Assembly: GCF_965237655.1 (NCBI RefSeq)
Contig: NZ_CBDEGB010000002.1
Coordinates: forward strand, 434,001-498,000
Source: Poriferisodalis sp965237655
GTDB lineage: Bacteria; Actinomycetota; Acidimicrobiia; Acidimicrobiales; Poriferisodalaceae
Reading direction: 5' to 3'
Length of the DNA stretch: 64,000 nt
The translations under genes were made by a program, and so were the position numbers. Of the stretch, positions 34,049-41,819 are shown one piece after another. The number at the start of each line of letters is the position of its first letter. Position 1 is the stretch's first letter. The notes below the pieces were generated by a model that saw only the letters and a program-made list of their open reading frames with translations, was not told the origin of the DNA and searched no databases.

Positions 34049-35488
34049 ATGGCTGAACTCGTTCTGAGCAGCGAGGCGCGGCTGGAGGCGTGCCCCAGCG
34101 ATTTGTTCGCCCTGTTCGGTACGGGCGACCCGTCGCTGGGGTGGCTGTTCGGGTCGGAGGCCGATGCGCTGCGACCCGGCGCACTCGTGCGTCTCAGCCT
34201 CCCCATCGGAGATCTGGCACGTGCACCCGGAACGGCGCGGATTCTGCGCTGCAAGCCCGGGCGCCGGATCGATCTGGTGCACGAGTCACCTTGGGCTGGG
34301 CGTGTGGTGTGCCATCTCGATCCGCTCAGCGGCGGCGGCACCCGCCTGCGCATCCGCGTCACGATCGACGATCGCGAATTCCTGCGCCTCGGTGCCGACT
34401 TCGGACTCCTTTCCGGCGCCGACGTCGACGCCTGGGAGATTCCTCTCGGACTGCTCACGTCGTTGTCTGGGAGCGCCGGGATCCTCGGGCGCTCAACCGT
34501 GAACTGTGCACAGCTCGCAGTCGACGAGATCAATGCCGATGGCGGAGTGATGGGCCGTGACGTTCGCCTGGTTATTGCGGATGACGCCACCGATCCCGGC
34601 GTCGGCGCGATAGCGATGCGTCGCCTCTGCCGGGTGTCCGGCATGCCCGCCGTCATCGGCATGCACTCTTCGGCGACCTATGCGGTCACCTCGCCGATGG
34701 CCATCGCAAACGCCATTCCCTACCTCTACACCCCGACCAGCGAGGCGACGGCCACGCATCCGCTCCTGATCCGTTTCGGTGAGCGACCGCAGGACCAGCT
34801 GCACCGTGCCCTGCCGCTGATGGCAAAGACGACGGGTGGAACTCGCTGGTTCCTCACCGGAAACGATTACTCGTGGCCACGGGCGATCGGCACTGCGGCA
34901 CGGGACGTCATCGAGCGCATGGGCGGCACAGTCACCGGCGAGGGCTACGTGCCACTGGGCACCCAGGACTTCGCACCGGTGATTTCTGCCATCGATGAAT
35001 GCGGAACCGACCACGTCGTCTCGAGCTTCGTCGGGCAGGACCACGTTCGCTTCGAGTGCGATTTCTCTGAATCCGGGTTGCGTGGGGCGACTCGTACCTT
35101 TGCCCCGCTGATGGATGATGCCGTCGTCGAGCACCTGGGCCCCTCAGGGGTGGGCATCTGGAATGCCCTCGGCTACTTCGTTGCCATGGACACCACAGAG
35201 AATCGTGAGTTCCTGCGGCGATACGAGGACCGCTTCGGTCAGTGTGCCCCACCGGTCTCCGCTGCCGCAGAAGGGGTGTACGAAGCCATCCACACATGGG
35301 CCAGCGCGTGCCGGTCCGGTGGCGGCACCGAACCAAGCGCCCTGCTTGGAGGACTTCGCACGGCCGGTTTTCGTGGCCCGAGGCGCTGCGGCCGTGGCGG
35401 ATCACTGGAGTCGCTGTTGCTGGGGGAGGCGACGCCGTCGGGCATCAAGGTGCTGGACGAACTTCCCGCCGCGACTCACTCCCGCTGA
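34049..35488 (+). CDS. SRPBCC-AmiC/UrtA-like fusion, predicted cytosolic amide sensor
   Basis: Protein of 479 residues with no signal peptide or lipobox. Residues 1-125 look like an AHSA1/SRPBCC ligand pocket (EARLEACPSDLFALFG, DLVHESPWAGRVV, GGGTRLRIRV). Residues 132-470 are a type I periplasmic-binding fold of the AmiC/UrtA group (IPLGLLTSLSGSAGILGRST, QLAVDEINADGGVMGRDVRL, WFLTGNDYSWPRAIG, YVPLGTQDF). AmiC itself is a cytosolic amide sensor controlling an amidase operon. The gene sits 10 nt after the ArsR regulator and upstream of an amide-type transporter and amidase, so a sensing role is likely. Around 35380-35415 the reading frame departs from the family (see findings). Confidence 0.78.
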   Translation: MAELVLSSEARLEACPSDLFALFGTGDPSLGWLFGSEADALRPGALVRLSLPIGDLARAPGTARILRCKPGRRIDLVHESPWAGRVVCHLDPLSGGGTRLRIRVTIDDREFLRLGADFGLLSGADVDAWEIPLGLLTSLSGSAGILGRSTVNCAQLAVDEINADGGVMGRDVRLVIADDATDPGVGAIAMRRLCRVSGMPAVIGMHSSATYAVTSPMAIANAIPYLYTPTSEATATHPLLIRFGERPQDQLHRALPLMAKTTGGTRWFLTGNDYSWPRAIGTAARDVIERMGGTVTGEGYVPLGTQDFAPVISAIDECGTDHVVSSFVGQDHVRFECDFSESGLRGATRTFAPLMDDAVVEHLGPSGVGIWNALGYFVAMDTTENREFLRRYEDRFGQCAPPVSAAAEGVYEAIHTWASACRSGGGTEPSALLGGLRTAGFRGPRRCGRGGSLESLLLGEATPSGIKVLDELPAATHSR

Positions 35489-35572
35489 CAGCGCTCGCCT
35501 CTCGGTTGCAGAACTCCGTGCTCGGATAGCCACGCCACAGGCGGCACTTGACCGCGCCCTCCCGATAAGACA

Positions 35573-35596
35573 ATATGTCAACAGATACTCACATAT
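35573..35596 (-). promoter_or_regulatory. Candidate ArsR-type operator, copy B (palindrome ATATGT-N12-ACATAT)
   Basis: A 24-bp inverted repeat whose minus strand carries ATATGTG-N8-TTGACA (35596 to 35576), the same motif and spacing as at 33636-33656. It lies 18 bp before the binding-protein start at 35614, in the 125-bp gap that separates sensor and transporter genes. Likely controls the transporter-amidase operon. Confidence 0.65.
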
Positions 35597-35613
35597 AGGG
35601 GGAGGGCCAAGTC

Positions 35614-36948
35614 ATGGGAACGCCAGGGAGCCCATGGAAGCGGTCACTCGGACGAACAGCGATCATCTTGGTTGCTCTGTTCTCGATGATCGCCGCCGCA
35701 TGCGGAACGAGCGGCGACGAACCGACGGCGACGGAGCCGGCGACGACCGATGCCATTGCCGCGCCGACTGCCGACGACACAACCGACGAACCGGCGCCGG
35801 AGACGACCGAAGAACCTGCGCCTCCGGAACCCGATGAGCCCCAGGCACCATCAGGGGAGCCGGTGCGTATCGGGATCCTGTTCTCCAATAGCGGCCCGGC
35901 AGGCATCTTCGGTCCCCCGACGGCCAACATCGCAGAGCTCATCGAAGAGGACATCAATGCCGCCGGCGGCATCAACGGACGCCCTGTCGAGACGTTCCTC
36001 GCCGACGACGCCACCGATCCCGCAATCGGTCGCCAGGCGATGGAGCAGCTCATCGAATCGGACGGGGTCGACGTCGTGCTCGGCACGCATTCCAGCGCGA
36101 CCCGTGAGGCAGCCAAGCCGCTCGCAGAGGACGCCGGTGTGCTGTACATCTACGCGGCGCTGTACGAAGGCGGCGAGTGCTCTCCGGTGATGTTCAACAC
36201 CGGTGAGGTCCCGAGCCAGCAGCTCGCGCCGGTCATCCCCTGGATGATGTCCGAGACGGGCGGCCGGACGTGGTTCCTGCTCGGCAACGACTACGTGTGG
36301 CCTCGGCGGAGCTTCGAGCTGGCACGCGAGTACATCGAGGCCTCGGGCGGTGAGGTCGTGGGCGAGGAATACGTCCCGCTGGGAACGCAGGACTTCTCGT
36401 CTGTCGCTCAGCAGATTGCAGGCTCCGGTGCCGACTTGATCTTCCCGGCGCTCGTGGGCGGCGATGCGATCGCGTTCGAGACCCAGGCCGTGGACTTCGG
36501 CATCGGACAGGACGCCATTCCGCGTCTGGCAAACATCTATGAGGAAAATGTCCTCGGTGCGATGGGGCCGTCGGTCACGGCTGGCATGCGCGTCACGATG
36601 GGCTACTTCGCCGAAGTCGACAACGCTGCGAACGCCGAATTCGTGCGCCGCTACTACGAGCGCTTCGGTGCCGACGCGCCGCCGCACGCCACCTTCAGCT
36701 CGCACATCTACGACGCAGCCTTGCTCTATGCAGCAGCGGCGAATGCGGCAGGCACGACCGACACGGCGGCAGTTGCCGCTGCACTGGAGGGGCTGACGCT
36801 CTCGACACCCACGGGGGACATCACCGTTACCGACAGCCGTCACTTGGCGCAGCCGATCTACGTGGCCCAAATTCAGCCCGATGGTTCCCAGCTGATCGTC
36901 GAGTCGTTCCCGTCGGTTGAGCCGGACGAGATCTGCGACCCCTCCTAG
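35614..36948 (+). CDS. Urea/short-chain amide-type ABC transporter substrate-binding lipoprotein (UrtA-like)
   Basis: Exported binding lipoprotein of 444 residues. The signal peptide ends in a lipobox SMIAAAC (C30), followed by a Thr/Glu/Pro-rich linker to about residue 82. The binding domain then starts with VRIGILFSNSGPAGIFGPPT. It shares blocks with the fused sensor gene upstream: EEDINAAGGINGRPV, WFLLGNDYVWPRRS, EYVPLGTQDFSSV. This common origin ties both to the AmiC/UrtA group rather than to LivJ. GGGGGAGGG precedes the ATG. It heads the transporter part of the operon and would capture the amide outside the cell membrane. Confidence 0.88.
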   Translation: MGTPGSPWKRSLGRTAIILVALFSMIAAACGTSGDEPTATEPATTDAIAAPTADDTTDEPAPETTEEPAPPEPDEPQAPSGEPVRIGILFSNSGPAGIFGPPTANIAELIEEDINAAGGINGRPVETFLADDATDPAIGRQAMEQLIESDGVDVVLGTHSSATREAAKPLAEDAGVLYIYAALYEGGECSPVMFNTGEVPSQQLAPVIPWMMSETGGRTWFLLGNDYVWPRRSFELAREYIEASGGEVVGEEYVPLGTQDFSSVAQQIAGSGADLIFPALVGGDAIAFETQAVDFGIGQDAIPRLANIYEENVLGAMGPSVTAGMRVTMGYFAEVDNAANAEFVRRYYERFGADAPPHATFSSHIYDAALLYAAAANAAGTTDTAAVAAALEGLTLSTPTGDITVTDSRHLAQPIYVAQIQPDGSQLIVESFPSVEPDEICDPS

Positions 36949-37064
36949 CTGAGGGCCGAGACCTCCCTGGTGAAGATCCTGGGCAGTCGGTGCGACCAGC
37001 GAGCCCCAGCAGCCGCTCCCCCTGCCCGGATCTCAGCAAGACGTAGACACTGGGGCACAGTCCG

Positions 37065-37919
37065 TTGGATGCGCTAACACTGGAACTGCTCAACGGTCTC
37101 AGCCTGTTCGCGACCCTCGCGATCGTCGCGCTCGGACTCGGCATCGTCTTCGGGCTGATGGGCATCATCAACCTCGCGCACGGTGAGTTCGTGATGATCG
37201 GCGCGTACGTCTCGTACGTCGTACACGCCAATGACCTCAACCACTGGGTGTCGGTACCGGTGGCAGCCGCCGTGCTCTTCGTGCTGGGCGCAGTCATCGA
37301 ACTCGTGTTGATCCGTCGAATTCACCGTCAGCCAGAGATCACGATCCTGGCCACCTTCGGCCTGTCGGTGTGCCTCCGACAGGCCGCTGAACTGGTCTTC
37401 ACCAAGGACTTCCGGGGCGTCCCCAATCCCGTGCCAGGCGCGACACGGGCCTTCGGCGTCCTGTTTCCCACGTATCGCTACCTTCTGGTCGGCATTGCCG
37501 TCGTGGTCGTGGTGGCGACGCTGCTTGCGTTCACCAAGTCACGCTTCGGTTTGACCGTCCGAGCCATCGTCGCCGATCGAGATCTTGCCGAAGCATCCGG
37601 TATTCGGACCGGCATCGCCAACTTCTGCGCGTTCGGCATCGGCGCAGCGACCGCTGGCATCGCAGGAGCGCTGGTTGCCCCCCTCGGTGCGATCGAACCT
37701 CAGGCGGGGCTGCCCTATCTGCCCGGGGCCTTTCTCGTCGTGATCGTCGGCGGGTTCAACAAACTTTGGGGCGTCGTTGCCGGAGCATTGACGGTCGCCG
37801 CTGTGCAGATCGGCGTCATTCACTTCTACGACGCCGTGTGGGCTCAGATCGCGTCGCTGGGCCTCGCCGTCCTCGTTCTCCAGTTCCGGCGGCTCTCCGT
37901 GGAGAGCGCTTCCACATGA
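37065..37919 (+). CDS. Amide/urea-type ABC permease (UrtB/LivH-like)
   Basis: Integral membrane permease of 284 residues with about eight helices. It has the LivH/UrtB signature MGIINLAHGEFVMIGAYVSYV and the loop TVRAIVADRDLAEASGIRT. The start is TTG 37065, chosen because upstream codons lack similarity. It lies 116 nt after the binding-protein gene. Its stop overlaps the start of the permease-ATPase fusion by 4 nt (ATGA). It should form the membrane channel together with the N-terminal half of that fusion. Confidence 0.88.
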   Translation: MDALTLELLNGLSLFATLAIVALGLGIVFGLMGIINLAHGEFVMIGAYVSYVVHANDLNHWVSVPVAAAVLFVLGAVIELVLIRRIHRQPEITILATFGLSVCLRQAAELVFTKDFRGVPNPVPGATRAFGVLFPTYRYLLVGIAVVVVVATLLAFTKSRFGLTVRAIVADRDLAEASGIRTGIANFCAFGIGAATAGIAGALVAPLGAIEPQAGLPYLPGAFLVVIVGGFNKLWGVVAGALTVAAVQIGVIHFYDAVWAQIASLGLAVLVLQFRRLSVESAST

Positions 37920-39667
37920 GCCGCGCACTTACCGTCGGCGCAGTCTCCGCCGTTGCGGCAATAGCCATGAGCGCGGCTCTTGGCGGTTTTCGAGCTGGGC
38001 AGCTCTCGCTGTTTCTGATCTTCGCCGTGCTCGCCGTGAGCCTCGACTTCGTGTGGGGATACACGGGCATTCTCTCGCTAGGCCAGCTGCTGCCCTTCGG
38101 CATCGCCGCCTATACGGCCGCGAAGATCGCCACCGCCGCGCCGTCGCTGAGCGTGCCTGCGCTCATCGTCGCAGCCATCGTCGGCGCCGCGATTGCCGCA
38201 GGAGTCGGCGTGGCCATGCTCCGGCGACGCCCGACGGCGGTCGTCGTGGGGCTCTTGACATTGGTGCTGTCGCTGACACTTGAGCAGATCGCCGAACAGT
38301 GGCGGGATGTCACCGGCGGATTCAACGGCCTGACGGGCGTCCCCCGCATCGGCGCGTTCGGAACCCAGTTGCCGGATGCCGCGCAGGACATCGGGATCTC
38401 AGTGCTCGCACTGGGGGTCATCACCGTTGTCGGTGTCGTGGTCAGCCGCCCGATCGGTGCGGTGCTCATCGGCATACGTTCCAACGAACGCCGCATGGAG
38501 GCACTCGGCTACGACACGGTCCGGATCAAGATCTGGGCATTCACCGTCGGCGGAGCCGTCGCCGGATTTGCAGGTGCGCTGTATGTGTATCGCACGAGCT
38601 TCGTGTCGCCTCAGATCTTCGGCTTCGCTCTCGCAACCAATGTGGTGCTGTGGACCCTCGTCGGGGGACGAGGCACGATCGTGGGACCGGTCATCGGTGC
38701 ATTGGCGATCAACTTCGCCTCAGCGACGCTGGCCGACGTCTGGCTGCAGTACTGGACACTCGCCACCGGCGTGATCTTTGTGCTTGTCGTCGTGGTGATG
38801 CCCCACGGACTGGTCCCGAGCTTGCAGCGGCTGTTCCGCTTGCCGACAGCTCGCCGCCGCCAACCCAGACTGATCCGATCCGACAGTCATGCGGTCACGA
38901 CGAGTCCGTCTGTGCGACGGGCAGCAATCTTCGAGGCGGTCGATGTCGAGAAGAACTTCGGGTTCTTCCGATTGCTCGACGGTGTCACGCTCACTATGGA
39001 CGAGCCCGAGCTTCGATGCCTGATCGGCCCCAACGGCGCCGGCAAGTCCACGCTCCTGGACATCCTGGGCGGCCAGCAGGGCTGCCAAGCCGGCACCGTT
39101 GAGGTGCTCGGTCAAGAGTGCACCGGCCGTCGTCCATGGGAGTTTGCGAGACATGGCGTGGGCCGCAAGTTCCAGTCGCCGCAGCTCATTGACGACCTGT
39201 CCGTGGCCGCCAACGTCGCTATCGCTGCGTGGGGGACTCGTTCGTCGCCTTGGAGCCTCGTCCGCAGCAGCTGGAACGCTCACATCCCGCAGCCTGCGCT
39301 GGAGATTCTGGAACGAACCGGGCTCGACGAACGGCTCGAGACGCCCGCTGGGGAGCTCTCCCATGGAGACAAGCAGTGGCTCGAGATCGCGATGGCGGCG
39401 GCGGGAGAGTGCCGGCTCTTGCTCCTGGACGAACCCACAGCGGGCATGACCGTGGCCGAGAGCCTCGACGCAGCCGCACTGCTGCGGGAACTGCACGCCG
39501 AGCATCGACTGCCGATCGTGATCGTCGAACACGACATGGCGTTCATCCGCGCCGTCGCAGATCGCGTCACCGTGCTTGCGCTCGGTGCGGTGCTGGCGGA
39601 CGGCACCGTCGCCGAAGTCGAGAGCAACCCCGACGTGCACGCGATCTATTCCGGGGTCGACAGCTGA
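37916..39667 (+). CDS. Fused ABC permease and ATPase (UrtC::UrtD / LivM::LivG-like)
   Basis: One polypeptide of 583 residues. Residues 1-300 are a LivM/UrtC permease (SLDFVWGYTGILSLGQLLPFG, GIRSNERRMEALGYDT). After a basic linker (about 300-340) comes an ATPase with Walker A GPNGAGKST (371-379), GVGRKFQSPQLIDDLSV, signature LSHGDKQWLEIAMA, Walker B LLLLDEPTAGMT and EHDMAFIRAVADRVTVL. The LSHG-KQWLEI signature and the GRKFQ block match UrtD of urea transporters better than LivG. The reading frame is uninterrupted across the linker. It overlaps the upstream permease by 4 nt and the UrtE-like gene by 1 nt (TGATG). Confidence 0.9.
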   Translation: MSRALTVGAVSAVAAIAMSAALGGFRAGQLSLFLIFAVLAVSLDFVWGYTGILSLGQLLPFGIAAYTAAKIATAAPSLSVPALIVAAIVGAAIAAGVGVAMLRRRPTAVVVGLLTLVLSLTLEQIAEQWRDVTGGFNGLTGVPRIGAFGTQLPDAAQDIGISVLALGVITVVGVVVSRPIGAVLIGIRSNERRMEALGYDTVRIKIWAFTVGGAVAGFAGALYVYRTSFVSPQIFGFALATNVVLWTLVGGRGTIVGPVIGALAINFASATLADVWLQYWTLATGVIFVLVVVVMPHGLVPSLQRLFRLPTARRRQPRLIRSDSHAVTTSPSVRRAAIFEAVDVEKNFGFFRLLDGVTLTMDEPELRCLIGPNGAGKSTLLDILGGQQGCQAGTVEVLGQECTGRRPWEFARHGVGRKFQSPQLIDDLSVAANVAIAAWGTRSSPWSLVRSSWNAHIPQPALEILERTGLDERLETPAGELSHGDKQWLEIAMAAAGECRLLLLDEPTAGMTVAESLDAAALLRELHAEHRLPIVIVEHDMAFIRAVADRVTVLALGAVLADGTVAEVESNPDVHAIYSGVDS

Positions 39668-40353
39668 TGCGCCTTGAAGCAGAGGGGCTGCGTTCAGGAC
39701 ACGGAAATGTGCCAGTCCTGCACGGCGTCAGCTTCGGTGTCTCGGGAGGAGAGATCGTGGCGCTCGTCGGTCGGAACGGAGCTGGCAAGACCACCCTGGT
39801 CAAGACGATTGTGGGTCTGCTGCGGGCAACCGGCGGACGGCTGACGCTTGACGGCACGGAGATCACTCGGTTGCCGCCGTCGGGTCGCGTCCGGGCGGGC
39901 TTGAGAGCGGCGTTTCAGGAACGACCGCTGTTCAGCCAGCTCTCTGTGGGCGACAACTTGCGACTGAACGGATACCCGCCCACCAGTCACGACGAGGTAC
40001 TCGCCATGTTCGGGGCGTCACTGGCTGGGCGTGCAGCTCAGCGAGCCGGGACCCTGTCCGGCGGCGAACAGAAGATGCTCGCATCGGCCTCAGTGCTCGC
40101 ATCGACCGCGTCCCTTCTGGTGATGGACGAGCCAACTGAAGGCCTGCAGCCCTCCAACGTGGCGTTGCTCGGCGATCGTCTCGACGCGGCTCGGAACTCG
40201 GGCCGAGGAATACTGCTCGTCGAGCAGCATCTGGCGCTTGCAACCCGCATAGCTGACCGCTTCATCGTGCTTGAGAAGGGCGAGATCGTCGACAGCGGCT
40301 CAGCCCGGGATCCCACGTTGGCCGGCCGACTGGCCCAGCATCTCGCAATCTGA
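39667..40353 (+). CDS. Amide/urea-type ABC transporter ATPase (UrtE/LivF-like)
   Basis: ATP-binding protein of 228 residues. Walker A is at 35-43 (GRNGAGKTT), the LPPSGRVRAGLRAAFQERPLF stretch is the Q-loop region of the UrtE/LivF group, and the signature is LSGGEQKM with Walker B LLVMDEPTEGL. The family normally reads YVPQ in the Q loop; here it is AAFQ with Gln kept. The start overlaps the previous stop by one base. It is the second ATPase of the amide transporter and is followed 18 nt later by the amidase. Confidence 0.9.
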   Translation: MRLEAEGLRSGHGNVPVLHGVSFGVSGGEIVALVGRNGAGKTTLVKTIVGLLRATGGRLTLDGTEITRLPPSGRVRAGLRAAFQERPLFSQLSVGDNLRLNGYPPTSHDEVLAMFGASLAGRAAQRAGTLSGGEQKMLASASVLASTASLLVMDEPTEGLQPSNVALLGDRLDAARNSGRGILLVEQHLALATRIADRFIVLEKGEIVDSGSARDPTLAGRLAQHLAI

Positions 40354-40371
40354 CAGCAAAGGACGACAGCC

Positions 40372-41736
40372 ATGACAGAACTGACTCAGATGAGCCTCGC
40401 CGAGGCGGCGGGAGCCGTGAGGGCTCGCGACGTGACTGCCGTCGAGTTGCTTGATGCATGCCTCGCGAGAATCGAACAGACCGAGCCCGCCGTCAGTGCG
40501 TTCGCTTCGATCCAGGTCGAAGCCGCACGCACCACGGCTGAGCAACTCGACCGAGGCGAGATTCGGGGACCGCTGCACGGCGTGCCCATCGCACTCAAGG
40601 ACCTCTTCTTCACGGAAGGGGTACCGACCGAGGCGAACTGCGAGGCCTTGCGGGGATTTGCGCCCGATCACGACGCAACTGTCGTCGGTCGACTGCGAGA
40701 CGCCGGCGCGGTGATCGTCGGCAAGACGAACACCCATGAGCTTGCGTTCGGCGTCTCCTGCCCGGCCTCGCATAACCCGTGGGATACGCAACGTTCGACG
40801 GGCGGTTCCTCCGGCGGCAACGCAGCGAGCTTGGCGGCACGCCAGGTGTTCGGCACGCTCGGTACCGACACGGGCGGATCGGTCCGCATCCCGTCGAACT
40901 GCTGCGGAACGACTGGCCTCAAGACGACGCGCGGAACCGTGCCCCGCGACGGCGTCCACCTGATCTCGTGGACCTACGACACCGTCGGCCCGATGGCGCG
41001 GACCGCCGAAGACTGCCGGATCTTGCTCGAGGTCATCGCTGGCCATTCACCGGCGGACCCGTTCACCTCCAAGACGCTGCTGAGAGATGCACGAGAACCG
41101 GGCGAACTGACACTCGGCGTACCCGACGACAGCTTCTTCAACGGGTTCGACACTGATCCGAACGTGCGCGCAGTGATGGATGAAGCGGTCGAGGTGCTCC
41201 GCTCGCTGGTGGCGCGGGTGGAATCGGCGCACGTGCCGAACAATGCAGAGCACGCCGAGGCGGGCATAGCGATCGTCTTTGCCGAATCGGCAGCACTGCT
41301 CGCGAGCGTGCGAACCGAACACAACGACCTGATCGGCGAAGAGGTTCGGGGAATCCTCGACGCCGGCACGGCGATCGAGGGCACGGCCGTCGCGAGCGCC
41401 CTCGCCCATCGGGTGGCGTTCGAGCGGACCTACCTTGACGTGTTCGACGACCAGGGAGTCGACTTGATCGTTGCCCCGGTCAATCCCAACCAGGTGCTTG
41501 AGCACGGCGCGGTCGAGCTCAACGGGGTGCCGCTCATTCCCGCGACCACGCAATTCACGTTCCCAGTCAACGGGGCCGGACTCCCCGCGATCGCCCTGCC
41601 GGGGGGCTTCGGCCCCGATGGGATGCCCATCGGCTTTCAGCTAGTGGGCCGGCCGTTCACCGAGAGGACCCTTTGCGTCGTGGGCGAGGTATTCCAGCGC
41701 GTGACCGATCATCACTCGCGCGCTCCCGAGTTGTGA
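40372..41736 (+). CDS. Amidase (amidase-signature family) of the amide operon
   Basis: Hydrolase of 454 residues. Catalytic residues are K76 in PIALKDLFF, the Ser pair 146-147 in GGSSGGNAASLA and nucleophile S170 in GTDTGGSVRIPS. It resembles GatA, but no GatB or GatC gene is near, so a catabolic amidase is favoured. The position right after the transporter ATPase (18 nt) indicates it hydrolyses the imported amide to acid and ammonia. Genes for phenylacetyl-CoA oxidation begin 84 bp downstream on the same strand, which makes an arylacetamide a candidate substrate. Confidence 0.88.
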   Translation: MTELTQMSLAEAAGAVRARDVTAVELLDACLARIEQTEPAVSAFASIQVEAARTTAEQLDRGEIRGPLHGVPIALKDLFFTEGVPTEANCEALRGFAPDHDATVVGRLRDAGAVIVGKTNTHELAFGVSCPASHNPWDTQRSTGGSSGGNAASLAARQVFGTLGTDTGGSVRIPSNCCGTTGLKTTRGTVPRDGVHLISWTYDTVGPMARTAEDCRILLEVIAGHSPADPFTSKTLLRDAREPGELTLGVPDDSFFNGFDTDPNVRAVMDEAVEVLRSLVARVESAHVPNNAEHAEAGIAIVFAESAALLASVRTEHNDLIGEEVRGILDAGTAIEGTAVASALAHRVAFERTYLDVFDDQGVDLIVAPVNPNQVLEHGAVELNGVPLIPATTQFTFPVNGAGLPAIALPGGFGPDGMPIGFQLVGRPFTERTLCVVGEVFQRVTDHHSRAPEL

Positions 41737-41737
41737 T

Positions 41738-41779
41738 ATCACGCGATCAGCATCACGCGATCGGCATCACGCGGCTCAG
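41738..41779. repeat. Three tandem 14-bp repeats upstream of paaA
   Basis: The unit atcacgcgatcRgc occurs three times head to tail (41738-41751, 41752-41765, and a diverged copy at 41766-41779). It fills half of the 83-bp gap between the amidase and paaA. With GATATCACGCGATC at the left edge it could be a regulator-binding array, or simple slippage. No terminator is seen between the two operons. Confidence 0.6.
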
Positions 41780-41819
41780 GCGTAGCATTCGAGTAATCCG
41801 AGTTAGCTGGGGGGCACAG

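Noticed and set aside
37766..37915. Upstream extension of the permease-ATPase fusion
   Set aside because: Overlaps the UrtB-like gene in another frame; ATG 37916 with a 4-nt overlap is the natural start.
40372..41736. Assignment of the amidase as GatA of the tRNA amidotransferase
   Set aside because: No gatB or gatC nearby, and the operon context is transport of an amide.
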